From Bog-473 sp963828825 (GTDB lineage: Bacteria > Actinomycetota > Acidimicrobiia > Acidimicrobiales > RAAP-2), in NCBI GenBank assembly GCA_963828825.1, contig CAWHGF010000005.1, positions 124,001-188,000 of the forward strand: a DNA stretch of 64,000 nt, read 5' to 3'. Under the pieces are notes generated by a model, which saw nothing but the letters and a program-made list of their open reading frames with translations, made no database searches and had not been told where the DNA came from. The position numbers were made by a program, and so were the translations under genes. Shown piece by piece: positions 44,398 through 53,644 of this stretch. Positions within the stretch are counted from its first letter, which is position 1; each line of letters begins with the position of its first letter.

Positions 44398-46848
44398 GTG
44401 ACCGAGCAGACTCCACCGGTAGCCGATCCGGCTCCCGAACGCGCCGAGACGTCGCCCCGCAACAGCTGGTGGTGGGTGCCGGGCGCCATCACGGTCATCA
44501 CCATCGCCAGCGTCATCGTTGTCACGCTGTCGCAGCTCCACCCCGGCATGCTGCTCACGAACACCACGACCACCGGCGGCGACACGGGTGCGCACATTGC
44601 GATGCCCAAGTTCCTGGAGAGTCTTGTCAGCCACGGCCACCTCACGGGATGGGATCCGGGTTGGTACGACGGTTTCCCCCTCTACACCTTCTACTTCACC
44701 ATCCCCGATCTCTTCATCGCGATCGCCGGCTGGGTGATCCCCTACGGGGTCGCGTTCAAGCTGGGGACGGTCCTCGGGTCGGTCCTGCTTCCGATCTGTG
44801 CGTGGGCGTGCGGCCGATTCTTCCGGCTCCGGCCCCCGCTTCCGGCCCTCCTGGCGGCCGCGACCCTGCCGTTCCTGTTCGACTACACCTTCACCATCTA
44901 CGGCGGGAACCTGTTCTCGACGTTGGCCGGGGAGTACGCCTATTCCTTCAGCCTCTCCCTGGCGGTGCTGTTCCTCGGGCTCTTTGCGTGCGCGGTCAGA
45001 GAGGGCAAGTACCGCGGGTTCGCCGCGGTCGTTCTCGCCGTGTGCGTGCTCTCGCACATCGTCCCGGGCATGTACGCATTGGGGGGTGCGCTCATCCTGA
45101 CGATCGTCGAATTGCTGCCGGCGCGCTGGGGGATCAGCGACTCTGCGCTGCGCGTGGGCCGGAGCGACAAGACCGCCGTTCGGGTGCCGTGGACCCGCAC
45201 CCTGTGGTGGGCGGGCTCGACCGTGGCGATCGGGCTGCTGCTGTCCGGTTGGTGGCTGGTCCCGTTCGGACTGGAGCACGCGTACTCGTCCTCCATGGGT
45301 TACACGAATGTGGAAGGTTGGGCCCAATACTTCCGCGAGGCTGACGCGTGGGCTCTCGTCCTGGCCGGCATCGGCGCCGTCACGGCCTTCGTCGTCCGGA
45401 GCCGCTTCGGCATCACCGTGACGGTGCTGGGCATCGCGTCGGCATTGGCGACCGCGCTCGACCCGCAGGGCAGCCTCTACAACGTCCGCCTCCTGCCCCT
45501 GTGGTTCATCTCGGTCTACTTCATGGCTGCGTGGGCGTTCGGAACCGGTTGCATCGCCGTCGCGACGGCCTGGCGCAGCGCGGGGGACCGGCGCTGGCAG
45601 GAGGTGGACGAAGCAGCTCTGTGGTCGGCGGACCCGCCGCCGCCGTCCGAGGCCGGCCCGGCAATCACGCCTCCGGGTGCGCCGTCCCGGCGTTGGGGTC
45701 CGGCCGCCATCAGTGGCGCCGTCCTCGGGTTGCTCGCCGTGATGGCGGTCGTGGTGCCACCCTTCATCGTCCCGGCGTCGTCGCTGCCGGTCACTCTGGG
45801 AGCGAATGAGGTCACGAACTGGTCGAACTACAACTACGAGGGCTACGAGGGTCAGGCCTCCTATCCGGAGTACCACTCCATCATGCAGACGATGGAGTCC
45901 GTTGGAAAACGCTACGGCTGCGGTCGGGCGATGTGGGAGTACAGCGCGAGTGAGAACCGCTTCGGCACGCCCGAGGCGCTGATGCTCCTGCCCTATTGGA
46001 CGAACGGATGTATCGACTCCATGGAGGGCCTCCTCTTCGAGTCTTCAGCCACGACGCCGTACCACTTCCTCAATCAGGCCGAGCTGTCGGCGGGGCCGTC
46101 CGAGCCGGAGGTCGGCCTCCCGTACGGCCCCCTCGATGTCGCCCTCGGTGTGCAGCACCTGCAATTGCTGGGAGTGAAGTACTTCATGGCGGAGACCCCG
46201 CAAGTCGAGCAGCAAGCCGCAGTGGACCCGGCCCTGGGGCTCGTTGCCACGACCGGCCCGTGGACCTACGACTACGGGGGCATCACCTCGCACACCACGT
46301 GGGACATCTATCTGGTGAAGGACTCCCCGCTGGTCACCCCTCTGGAAAACGACCCGGTCGTCCTGTCGGGGGTCGAGCCCGGAGCTTCGAGCTGGCTCGG
46401 GAGCGCCACGCACGAGGGACCGGCCTTGAGCTGGTACAGCGACCCGAGCGAGTGGAGCGTCGAGCTCGCGCAGAGCGGTTCGTCGGACTGGCCCCGGACC
46501 CCGGTGACCGCTATCCGTCCGACAACCAGGCACGTGGAAACCACCCAGGTCACTGCCGTGACGCAGACCAATTCGTCCGTCAGCTTCCGCGTGTCGTGGG
46601 TGGGGACGCCCGTCCTGGTCAAGGTGTCCTATTTCCCGAACTGGCACGCCAGTGGGGCCGATGGCCCGTGGAGGGTGACGCCGAACCTCATGGTGGTCGT
46701 CCCGACCAGTCACGACGTGACCCTCACCTACGGGGCGTCGGGTGCTGACAACCTGGGGTTCCTGGCCACGCTGATCGGGCTGGCGGCCCTGGTCTGGCTC
46801 TTCGTCGTGCCCGCTCTTCGGAGATGGAGGCTCAGGACGAGAGCCTGA
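44398..46848 (+). CDS. GT-C-like membrane protein, PTPS-related domain
   Basis: About 816 residues; GTG 44398 is preferred, GTG 44371 and TTG 44365 are in frame. About 12 membrane helices fill residues 25-460, and an extracytoplasmic beta-rich domain spans 465-785 before a last helix and a basic tail (RRWRLRTRA). The first external loop has TTTTGGDTGAHIAMPKFLE, with the Asp/His pattern expected of a GT-C catalytic loop, and WDPGWYDGFPLYTFYF follows. This is the layout of the 6-pyruvoyl-tetrahydropterin-synthase-related membrane family, despite the name a likely polyprenyl-phosphate-sugar-dependent transferase. The substrate is unknown. Confidence 0.7.
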   Translation: MTEQTPPVADPAPERAETSPRNSWWWVPGAITVITIASVIVVTLSQLHPGMLLTNTTTTGGDTGAHIAMPKFLESLVSHGHLTGWDPGWYDGFPLYTFYFTIPDLFIAIAGWVIPYGVAFKLGTVLGSVLLPICAWACGRFFRLRPPLPALLAAATLPFLFDYTFTIYGGNLFSTLAGEYAYSFSLSLAVLFLGLFACAVREGKYRGFAAVVLAVCVLSHIVPGMYALGGALILTIVELLPARWGISDSALRVGRSDKTAVRVPWTRTLWWAGSTVAIGLLLSGWWLVPFGLEHAYSSSMGYTNVEGWAQYFREADAWALVLAGIGAVTAFVVRSRFGITVTVLGIASALATALDPQGSLYNVRLLPLWFISVYFMAAWAFGTGCIAVATAWRSAGDRRWQEVDEAALWSADPPPPSEAGPAITPPGAPSRRWGPAAISGAVLGLLAVMAVVVPPFIVPASSLPVTLGANEVTNWSNYNYEGYEGQASYPEYHSIMQTMESVGKRYGCGRAMWEYSASENRFGTPEALMLLPYWTNGCIDSMEGLLFESSATTPYHFLNQAELSAGPSEPEVGLPYGPLDVALGVQHLQLLGVKYFMAETPQVEQQAAVDPALGLVATTGPWTYDYGGITSHTTWDIYLVKDSPLVTPLENDPVVLSGVEPGASSWLGSATHEGPALSWYSDPSEWSVELAQSGSSDWPRTPVTAIRPTTRHVETTQVTAVTQTNSSVSFRVSWVGTPVLVKVSYFPNWHASGADGPWRVTPNLMVVVPTSHDVTLTYGASGADNLGFLATLIGLAALVWLFVVPALRRWRLRTRA

Positions 46849-46916
46849 AACACGGCCGGCGGAGCCTGCGGCCCCGTGAGACAGAAAGAACAGAAAGTGT
46901 CTAGTATGTGCTCCCG

Positions 46917-47540
46917 ATGACGGCAACGCTGCTGGACGCCACCCCCGGTCTCGGCCTGGGTACTCCACCCGGCGCCCCGTTCGGCCCCACCGAGGAGCGC
47001 ATCCTCACCGCTGCCCTGGGTCTCATCGGGCGGCGCGGCGTGCGCAGGCTCGGGATGCGGGAGATCGCCGAGACAGCCGGCGTCTCGAGGGGCACCCTGT
47101 ACCGCTACTTCCCCAGCAAGGACCACGTGCTGACTTCGGCCGCCGCCTACGACGCGCACCGTTTCTCCGACGGGCTCGATGCGGTGCTCGCGGCCGCACT
47201 GTCGCCCGGAGAGCGCATTACCGCGTTCATGGCCTACGCCTTCGACTTCATCCGTTCTCACCCCTGTCGCCCTCTCTTCGAGTCTGAGTCAGGATTCGTC
47301 CTGGGCTACCTCCTCGACCACCTGCCGTCGCTGCGAGCGGAACTGGTGGTGCGAATCGGGGACGCCCTCGACACCGTGCCCGCGGTGGCGTCCGGCTCTC
47401 TGGGTCGCGGCCAGCTCGCCGACGTCATCGTCCGCCTCTTCGCGTCGAGCTGGATCATTCCCGAGACGGACGACGCCTCGCTCGTGCAGTCAGTCAACCG
47501 CATCCTGCAGATCAGTTCGGAGGAGACCAATGGAGAGTGA
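46917..47540 (+). CDS. TetR family regulator
   Basis: 207 residues from ATG 46917. The HTH is at about 35-70: ILTAALGLIGRRGVRRLG, then MREIAETAGVSRGTLYRYFPSKDHVL. The ligand domain shows no special feature. A TAGTAT box at 46902-46907 would place transcription start within a few bases of the ATG. The 3' end overlaps the P450 start by 11 nt, so regulator and enzyme are made together; the regulator may sense the P450 substrate. Confidence 0.85.
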   Translation: MTATLLDATPGLGLGTPPGAPFGPTEERILTAALGLIGRRGVRRLGMREIAETAGVSRGTLYRYFPSKDHVLTSAAAYDAHRFSDGLDAVLAAALSPGERITAFMAYAFDFIRSHPCRPLFESESGFVLGYLLDHLPSLRAELVVRIGDALDTVPAVASGSLGRGQLADVIVRLFASSWIIPETDDASLVQSVNRILQISSEETNGE

Positions 47541-48777
47541 GACCGAGCCCATGGAGAGTGAGACCGAGGCCGCCGCGGCGGGGTACGGCGAGGGCCTGCT
47601 GTCAGGCATGGACGCCGACATGGCCGCCAACCCGCAGCCGACCTTCAAGTTGTTGCGCGACGAGATGCCGGTGCTGTCCGTCGACCTGGGCTCCAGTCCC
47701 GGGGTCCTCTTGTCGCGCAAAGAGGAGATCGACTACGCCCTGCGTCACCCCGAGATCTTCTCCTCCAACATGGATGCGGTCGACCTCAAGAACAAGCGGC
47801 CCATGATCCCCCTCCAGATCGACCCGCCCGAGCACAAGAAGTTCCGCAAGCTCCTGGACCCGATCTTCGCCCCGCGCAAGATGGCGGCGATGGACCAGGA
47901 GGTCTCGGAGCTCGTCAACCACCTCATCGACGGCTTCATCGAGCGGGGCGAGGTTGACTTCGCCAAGGAGTTCTCCATCCCCTTTCCCTCCCAGGTCTTC
48001 CTCACGCTGCTCGGCCTGCCGCTCGGCGAGCTGGATCGCTTCCTCACCATGAAGGACGGCATCATCCGTCCCGATCACGTGACTGGGGAGCTGTACGGGT
48101 CTCCGGAGGCCAGCGCCTACCAGCAGAAGATCGCCGATTCGGTCTACGACTACTTCAATGAGGTCTTGGACCAGCGCGAAAAGGAGCGGCAGGACGACCT
48201 GCTTTCGCTTTTCCTCGATGCGGACGTCGACGGCGACCGCCTGACCCGCGAGGACATTCTCGACATCTGCTTCCTCTTCCTGATCGCCGGACTCGACACG
48301 GTCACGGCCACCCTGGACTGCATGTTCGCCTTCCTCTCCAGGCACCCCGAGCACCGGCGCCAGCTCGCCGAGAACCCCGAGATCATCCCCAACGCCATCG
48401 AGGAGCTCCTCCGCTGGGAGACCCCGGTCATGGGCGTGGCCCGGGTCGCGGTGGAGGACACCGAGGTCGCGGGCTGCCCCGTGCACCAGGGCGATCAGGT
48501 CATGATCATGATCGGCTCCGCCAACACCGACGAGGCCGAGTTCCCCGATGCGGATGAGGTGCGCTTCGACCGCGACGTCAACCGCCATATCGCCTTCGGT
48601 GGCGGCATCCATCGTTGTCTGGGTTCACACCTGGCCCGTCTGGAGTTGCGGGTCGCCCTCCGCGAATGGCACAAGCGGATACCCGAATACGACGTCGAGC
48701 CCGACCACACGCTCGTCTACACGACGGGAATTCGCTCCATCGACTACTTCCCGATGCGGTTCACGGCGCGGGCGTAG
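47530..48777 (+). CDS. Cytochrome P450
   Basis: 415 residues, a soluble bacterial P450. Landmarks are LQIDPPEHKKFRKLLDPIF (about 100), I-helix LIAGLDTVTATL (about 253), the ExxR motif EELLR (about 291) and the heme loop FGGGIHRCLGSHLAR with the ligand Cys at about 363. It needs separate ferredoxin and reductase, which are not in the window. ATG 47530 follows GGAGGAG; the first 21 nt are repeated at once, giving MESETEP then MESETEA. It is coupled to the TetR gene. The substrate is probably a hydrophobic terpenoid or steroid. Confidence 0.9.
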   Translation: MESETEPMESETEAAAAGYGEGLLSGMDADMAANPQPTFKLLRDEMPVLSVDLGSSPGVLLSRKEEIDYALRHPEIFSSNMDAVDLKNKRPMIPLQIDPPEHKKFRKLLDPIFAPRKMAAMDQEVSELVNHLIDGFIERGEVDFAKEFSIPFPSQVFLTLLGLPLGELDRFLTMKDGIIRPDHVTGELYGSPEASAYQQKIADSVYDYFNEVLDQREKERQDDLLSLFLDADVDGDRLTREDILDICFLFLIAGLDTVTATLDCMFAFLSRHPEHRRQLAENPEIIPNAIEELLRWETPVMGVARVAVEDTEVAGCPVHQGDQVMIMIGSANTDEAEFPDADEVRFDRDVNRHIAFGGGIHRCLGSHLARLELRVALREWHKRIPEYDVEPDHTLVYTTGIRSIDYFPMRFTARA

Positions 48778-50230
48778 CCGCGTCCGAGCTCCGCCGGCCG
48801 CCGTCGGCCACGTGGTGGGTCCAGCGACCCTCGTGCCAGTAGCGCCGCTGGTGGCGACCGGCCGGGTCCGGGTACCAGCCTGAGGGTGCCGCGTCACCGG
48901 CCGGCGCAGGGGGGACCGTGTGGGCGCGCTGTCGGGCCGACCGGCTGAGCGCCGTCAGATCGGCCACGAGCCGGTCCGCTTCCGTTCCCTCGCGGTCCCG
49001 GAACTCTGCCCGCGCCCGTTTTCCCGCCACATCGACGTGGACGGTGGCCAGCCCGAGCGGCCGCTGCAGGGGGCCTTGGACGCGCCGGATGCTCTGGGTC
49101 TTCTCCAAAGGCACCCAGGTGGTCGCCCGGTTGATCCGACCCGTCACGCAGACCGCGTGCGCGCCGTCATACCCGGCCGACAGGAAGTGGAAGCTCAGGG
49201 GGGCCTTGAACCGGGCCCGGCTGGGGGGTGCCGTGCGTTCCGGATCGGGTGCGCCGAGCAGGCGGGCGAGGAGGTGCCAGGAGTCCTGCTGCGAACCCAC
49301 GGGGAGGAGCGCCTTGCGGACGACGCTCGTTCCCTCACCCCGCTGGTTGCGCGCGGTGGCCCCGGCCACGTCGACCTCCAGGCGGCACCACCCGAAGGGT
49401 CGCCACAACAGCGGCTCCACCTGGCGCACCGCTTGGATCCTGCCGTAGGGGACCGTCTCGGAGATGGTCTGCAACAGCCCGCGCCGGATACGCACTCCCT
49501 CGGGTGCCTCGACCGCGACGAAGGCGAACTGGCCCGACAACCGGCGCCAGATCACCCCGGCGGCGCTCAGCAGGTACACGGCGAGGAACCCCGCCGCACC
49601 GGCAGCCGTCTTCGGCTCGAACTGGTCGAGGACAGCCAGCGCGGCCACCGTGCCCACCAGGACGATCGTGATGAGCGAGAGAAAGACCGACGCCACCAGC
49701 CGACCGGTGTCCACGCTGGCCATGGGCAGGCCGGTGTTGCTGGACACGGCCGCTCCGGTGTCGACGTGTCCGGCCAGCAGGACCAGCCGGAGCTCGGCCG
49801 CTTGCGCTTCGGACAGGTAGGCCAGCTTGCCGTCGGTTGATCCCGACCCGGCGAGGCGGATGCGCAATTCGGAGACGCCGAGCAGCCGAGCCAACAAGGG
49901 GCGCACGATGTCGACAGCCTGGACCCGGGCCAGTGGCAGGCGGCGCGAGTCCTTCCGGATGAGCCCGGTCTCAATCCTCAGTGTGTCCCCCTCGAAGCGC
50001 CAGCGGGTGACCATCCAGTGGACGTAGCCGTAGACGGCCGACGCCAGGGTGAACACGACGAGATAGGCGGTCTCCGCCGTGCCGTTCTCGGCCTTGGAGT
50101 GGACGGTCGACACCAGGAAAATGAGCACGAGGGCCGGGACCAGTCGGCCGACACGGGCCACTGGCGTCAGCGGGTGGAGCCGCAACCAGCCCTCCTCGGG
50201 CGGTGAGGGTTTCGGGCTGGCGTCCGTCAC
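48761..50230 (-). CDS. PH-domain membrane protein, YdbT type, with DUF2510 tail
   Basis: 489 residues. Four membrane helices in two pairs (about 28-70 and 180-235) alternate with bacterial PH (bPH2) domains: RFEGDTLRIETGLIRKDSRR, EAPEGVRIRRGLLQTISETV and CVTGRINRATTWVPLEKTQS each start with the typical exposed strand before the PLARVQ/PYGRIQ-type motif. The C-terminus carries a DUF2510 motif (GWYPDPAGRHQRRYWHEGRW). The start overlaps the stop of the YdbS-like gene (ATGA 50227-50230). Its stop lies inside the convergent P450 gene (17-nt overlap). The function is in the membrane but undefined. Confidence 0.82.
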   Translation of the reverse strand: MTDASPKPSPPEEGWLRLHPLTPVARVGRLVPALVLIFLVSTVHSKAENGTAETAYLVVFTLASAVYGYVHWMVTRWRFEGDTLRIETGLIRKDSRRLPLARVQAVDIVRPLLARLLGVSELRIRLAGSGSTDGKLAYLSEAQAAELRLVLLAGHVDTGAAVSSNTGLPMASVDTGRLVASVFLSLITIVLVGTVAALAVLDQFEPKTAAGAAGFLAVYLLSAAGVIWRRLSGQFAFVAVEAPEGVRIRRGLLQTISETVPYGRIQAVRQVEPLLWRPFGWCRLEVDVAGATARNQRGEGTSVVRKALLPVGSQQDSWHLLARLLGAPDPERTAPPSRARFKAPLSFHFLSAGYDGAHAVCVTGRINRATTWVPLEKTQSIRRVQGPLQRPLGLATVHVDVAGKRARAEFRDREGTEADRLVADLTALSRSARQRAHTVPPAPAGDAAPSGWYPDPAGRHQRRYWHEGRWTHHVADGGRRSSDAATPAP

Positions 50231-50706
50231 ATGCCCGCCGCCATCGACTCCCCGAGCTCGGTCAGCCGGTCCCGCAGGCGCGCCGCCTCGGCCCGCTCGA
50301 GCCCGGGAATGCGGGCGTCGCTGGCCGCCGCCGCCGTATGGAGCTTCACCGTCGACAGCTGGAAGAGGCGCTCAATCGGTCCCGCGGTCACCTCGACGAA
50401 CTGCATCCTCCCGTACGGCACGACGGACAGCCGCTGCACCATCACGCCGCGAGCCACGATGAGGTCCTCGTGGCGCTCCTGGTAGCGCCAGGCTCGGAAG
50501 CGGCGGTGGAGGAACCATGCGAGCGTGGCGCCGAGTACCAGGACCACCACGGCGCTGATCAGCCCGGGCAACGGCCCGCCCGCAGCCAAGAAGGCGAGTT
50601 CGGAGAACGCGGCGAGCACCACCGAGATCGTCACGACCTCGGCTCTGCGCATCCGCCACAGCCCGGGCGAAGGGCGGAGCCAGGGCTGTTCGTCCCCAAT
50701 CGTCAT
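50227..50706 (-). CDS. PH-domain membrane protein, YdbS type
   Basis: 159 residues from ATG 50706. Two membrane helices (about 22-65) precede one bPH2 domain: WRYQERHEDLIVARGVMVQR then LSVVPYGRMQFVEVTAGPIE. YdbS and YdbT proteins occur together across Gram-positive bacteria, and this pair is coupled by a 4-nt overlap. It is divergent from the SCO6745-type gene, with 43 nt between the start codons. Confidence 0.82.
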   Translation of the reverse strand: MTIGDEQPWLRPSPGLWRMRRAEVVTISVVLAAFSELAFLAAGGPLPGLISAVVVLVLGATLAWFLHRRFRAWRYQERHEDLIVARGVMVQRLSVVPYGRMQFVEVTAGPIERLFQLSTVKLHTAAAASDARIPGLERAEAARLRDRLTELGESMAAGM

Positions 50707-50749
50707 GACTAGGACGTTAAGGCGAACGTCCCGTCGTAGGGTGGCAATT

Positions 50750-51643
50750 GTGACCCAGTTGCGCGGTTCTTCGACAAGAACGCTGGCCATGGCGCTGGAG
50801 CCCGTTGCCGGCCAGGTGTACTTCGCTCCCGAGTGCCACGCCGCCTACGCGGAGCTCGGCTTCTCGCCGAGCCCCGGTTCGCTCCGCGGCGGTGTGCAGC
50901 TCCCGGACGGGCCGGCCTATTTCACGAGCCGCGGTTCGGTGATGGGTCAGGTACCCGGCCAGGTGGTCGCCGCCGCCTTCGCGGTCTTCAACCCCGAGGC
51001 CGTCGTGCCCGCGGTCGAGTTCGGCCGGAGCAAGGTGGACGCACCGACCATCTGCGCGGCGCGCACGCAGGGCGCGGTCGGCCAGCTGGTCCGAGTCCTG
51101 GGTCCGGAGCCCGGGGGGCTCGGGCGTGCCACCGAGCTACTGGCGAGGGCCGCGGTACCGTTGCGCCCCGAGGGCAAGCCGCTCTTCGCGGGGGTGCTGA
51201 GTCTCGGTCTGCCGGGAGATCCGATGGGCGACATGTGGCGGCTCGCCGACCTGCTCCGCGAGTACCGCGGCGACGCCCATACGGCGGCCTGGACGTCGGC
51301 CGGCCTCGACGCCACGGAGGTCGGACTGCTCACCGAGTTGTACTGGGGCCTCCCGATGCGCACCTACGTCCGCACCCGCGCCTGGTCCGACGAGCAGCTC
51401 AGCGCGGCGGAGGCCCGACTGTCGGATCGGGGCCTGGTGGCCGCGGGCGCGCTCACGGCCGAGGGCCGAACGCTACGCGAGTCGGTGGAGGTCGCAACCG
51501 ATGCCCAGTGCGAGGTCATGCTCCGTGCGCTCGGGAACGACTTCGACGAGTTGCTCGCCGTCCTCACTCCATGGGGTCGGGCCCTGCGCGACGCCGGAGG
51601 ATACCCGCCGCAGGGCCCGCACGACCTGGCTCCGGTCCGCTGA
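50750..51643 (+). CDS. SCO6745-type helical protein
   Basis: 297 residues from GTG 50750; relatives have about 15 residues before ALEPVxxxxYFAPE, which this start provides. Family features are YFAPECHAAYAELGF, YFTSRGSVMGQVPGQVVAAAFAVFNP, and a C-terminal winged-helix-like part (EARLSDRGLVAAGALTAEG). The group (SalK/SCO6745) is frequent in actinobacteria and has no settled function. A TAGGGT box at 50737-50742 and lack of a ribosome site fit a leaderless transcript. Confidence 0.75.
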   Translation: MTQLRGSSTRTLAMALEPVAGQVYFAPECHAAYAELGFSPSPGSLRGGVQLPDGPAYFTSRGSVMGQVPGQVVAAAFAVFNPEAVVPAVEFGRSKVDAPTICAARTQGAVGQLVRVLGPEPGGLGRATELLARAAVPLRPEGKPLFAGVLSLGLPGDPMGDMWRLADLLREYRGDAHTAAWTSAGLDATEVGLLTELYWGLPMRTYVRTRAWSDEQLSAAEARLSDRGLVAAGALTAEGRTLRESVEVATDAQCEVMLRALGNDFDELLAVLTPWGRALRDAGGYPPQGPHDLAPVR

Positions 51644-51646
51644 AAC

Positions 51647-52060
51647 TCAAGCCAGCGGCCGGTGCTCTGTTCCCACGCCGGGGGTGATGAACAGCGCCAG
51701 CCCCGGCTGGTGGACCCGGGCCGTGTGCCAGACGTTCGCGGGATTGACCATGGCCTCGCCCGGTCGCAGCTCGACGATGTGGTCCGCACCGTCGAGCTCC
51801 TGCACGACGTCCACCCGGCCCGAGATCAGGAAGACGACCTCTTCGCCGGCCGGATGCCGCTCCCAGCCGTCCCACGTCGCGTCCTGCATGATCACGCAGA
51901 CGAGCCGCCCTTCCTTCCCGTCGGCGGCGAACCTGCTTGCGTAGGCCTCGACGTGCTCCGCAGACCATTCGAAGTCGGGCAGCGGGGTCGCGGTGGAACC
52001 CTGGCCCAGATGCACGAAGGTGCGGGCGAGGTCGAAGGCCCTGGGCTCGTCGGCGCTCAT
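51647..52060 (-). CDS. Cupin domain protein
   Basis: 137 residues forming one cupin barrel. The first motif is around WERHPAGEEVVFLISGRVDV (His, Glu metal ligands) and the second around LRPGEAMVNPANVWHTARVH (His). Such small cupins bind a metal and act as isomerases or dioxygenases or merely bind ligand. It is the last gene of a six-gene minus-strand operon, 16 nt after the NIPSNAP-like gene. Confidence 0.8.
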   Translation of the reverse strand: MSADEPRAFDLARTFVHLGQGSTATPLPDFEWSAEHVEAYASRFAADGKEGRLVCVIMQDATWDGWERHPAGEEVVFLISGRVDVVQELDGADHIVELRPGEAMVNPANVWHTARVHQPGLALFITPGVGTEHRPLA

Positions 52061-52076
52061 CGGCTGCCCCCGAGAC

Positions 52077-52787
52077 TCAGTACAGCGGTGACCACGACGC
52101 GCTGCGCAGCAGCCGGCTCTCCCAGCGGTCGCGGACCTCCAGGGCGTCGTGGAGCCACGTCCCCGGGGCCGACGCCTCGGGTGGGAGGTCGTGGCCCAGC
52201 ATCCACATGACGGCCTTCGTGTTGACGACGCGTTGCCAGAGGATCACCTCAGTCGTCGTGTGGGTTCCGTAGACGGGCTGGAAGGCAGCCTCGAGCTCGA
52301 TCATGCCCGTGCCCTCCTCCTTCTGGCTGCTCAGCGTGTGGTCGTAGAGGGTGCCCGCCTTTTGGAGGTAGGCCTGAAGCCCGCCCGCGTAGGGCCAGGC
52401 CGTGTCCTCCATGAAGAGCGAGTTCTTGTGGGTCTCGCCGTTTACCGGCACGGTGGTGAGGTCGATCTCCTGCAGGGGGGACCACGACACCGGCCGCACC
52501 ACCTTGGCCTCGGTGGAGTGCCGCATGGCGTCGACCTTGGCCGACCACCCTGCCAGGTCGCCCCCGCGCACGCGCTCGGCCAGCTCCTCCCACGCCGCTG
52601 CGTCTCGGCAGCCGGTGATCGAGACGATGGTGTAGGCCTGACCGCTGCCGTGGGACAGGCGCAGGTACCAGAGCAGCCTGCTTCCGTCCGACCTGGCCAG
52701 CGCCGGGATGTACTCGTCGCGGTAGGCGTCGTCGAAGGCATCCTCCCTGGCGCCGTGAACGCGGTGGACCTGGTGCAGCAGCAACAC
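52077..52787 (-). CDS. NIPSNAP-like dimeric alpha-beta barrel protein
   Basis: 236 residues from GTG 52787 with AGGGGG before it. Two ferredoxin-like halves are visible: LLLHQVHRVHGAREDAFDDA followed by SRLLWYLRLSHGSGQAYTIV, then MIELEAAFQPVYGTHTTTEV followed by WLHDALEVRDRWESRLL. NIPSNAP-type proteins often sit in catabolic operons without a defined reaction. The gene lies between SDR and cupin genes on the same strand. Confidence 0.7.
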   Translation of the reverse strand: MLLLHQVHRVHGAREDAFDDAYRDEYIPALARSDGSRLLWYLRLSHGSGQAYTIVSITGCRDAAAWEELAERVRGGDLAGWSAKVDAMRHSTEAKVVRPVSWSPLQEIDLTTVPVNGETHKNSLFMEDTAWPYAGGLQAYLQKAGTLYDHTLSSQKEEGTGMIELEAAFQPVYGTHTTTEVILWQRVVNTKAVMWMLGHDLPPEASAPGTWLHDALEVRDRWESRLLRSASWSPLY

Positions 52788-52848
52788 GGTGTGTACCCCC
52801 TGTATTGATCCTCGAAGCGAGGATGTTCTGAGCGAAGTGACGCGGGAC

Positions 52849-53622
52849 CTAGCGGGTGGTGGCGATGCCCCCGTCGACGGGGATGATGGCTCCCGTCAGG
52901 TAGGCCCCGGCCCGGGAGGACAGGTAGATGGCCGCCCCCGCCATGTCGTCCGGGCGGCCGATGCGCCGCAGGGGGGCATTCGCCGCGATCTGCTCGCCGA
53001 ACGCCTCCAGGGTGGCCGCCATCATCTTGGACTCGAAGGGCCCCGGTGCGATCGCGTTCACCGTGATGGTCGGTGCGAGCCGCTTGGCCAGGTGACGGGT
53101 GAGCTGGTGCACGGCCGCCTTCGACGCCGAGTACGCGTACGTCTCCAGCGCGGGGACGCCGATCCCGTCTATGGAGCCGATGTTGATGACCCGCGCCGGC
53201 TCCTCTTGGCTCCCTGCCTTCTCGAGGAGCGGAACGAGGAAGTTGGTCAGATGGAAGACACCCTTCACATTGAGGGAGAGCACGCGCTCGAAAGCGGCCT
53301 CGTCGTAGTCGGCCATCGGGGCTCCCCAGGTGGCGCCGGCGTTGTTGACGAGGATGTCGAGCTTGTCTACCCGCGTCGCCAGCTCGTCGGCCAGCCGCCG
53401 GCACTCCGACTCCTTGGCCAGGTTGGCCGGGAGGCCGACGCACGTCCCCCTTTCCGAGAGCTCGGCGGCCACCTCGGCACACGCTTCGGGTTTGCGCGAG
53501 GAGATGTAGACGGTGGCGCCGGCATCCACGAAGCCTTCGGCGATCATTTTGCCGATACCCCGGGTGCCCCCGGTGACGAGCGCCGTCTTGCCGGCGATGG
53601 AGAAGAGGTCGGGCGCTGTCAT
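52849..53622 (-). CDS. SDR oxidoreductase
   Basis: 257 residues from ATG 53622. Cofactor motif TGGTRGIGKMI, NNAGATWG, catalytic Ser in NIGSIDGIG and Tyr/Lys in YAYSASKAAV; the end reads LTGAIIPVDGGIATTR, a classical SDR. It reduces or oxidises a hydroxyl/carbonyl using NAD(P). Spacing of 22 nt to the M20 gene and 61 nt to the NIPSNAP gene places it in the same operon. Confidence 0.85.
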   Translation of the reverse strand: MTAPDLFSIAGKTALVTGGTRGIGKMIAEGFVDAGATVYISSRKPEACAEVAAELSERGTCVGLPANLAKESECRRLADELATRVDKLDILVNNAGATWGAPMADYDEAAFERVLSLNVKGVFHLTNFLVPLLEKAGSQEEPARVINIGSIDGIGVPALETYAYSASKAAVHQLTRHLAKRLAPTITVNAIAPGPFESKMMAATLEAFGEQIAANAPLRRIGRPDDMAGAAIYLSSRAGAYLTGAIIPVDGGIATTR

Positions 53623-53644
53623 CGTCCCATTGTGCCCGCGCCCC

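Noticed and set aside
44218..45876. 552-codon minus-strand frame opposite the GT-C-like gene
   Set aside because: Arg/Gly/Asp-rich composition and no domain; the plus strand encodes a proper membrane protein.
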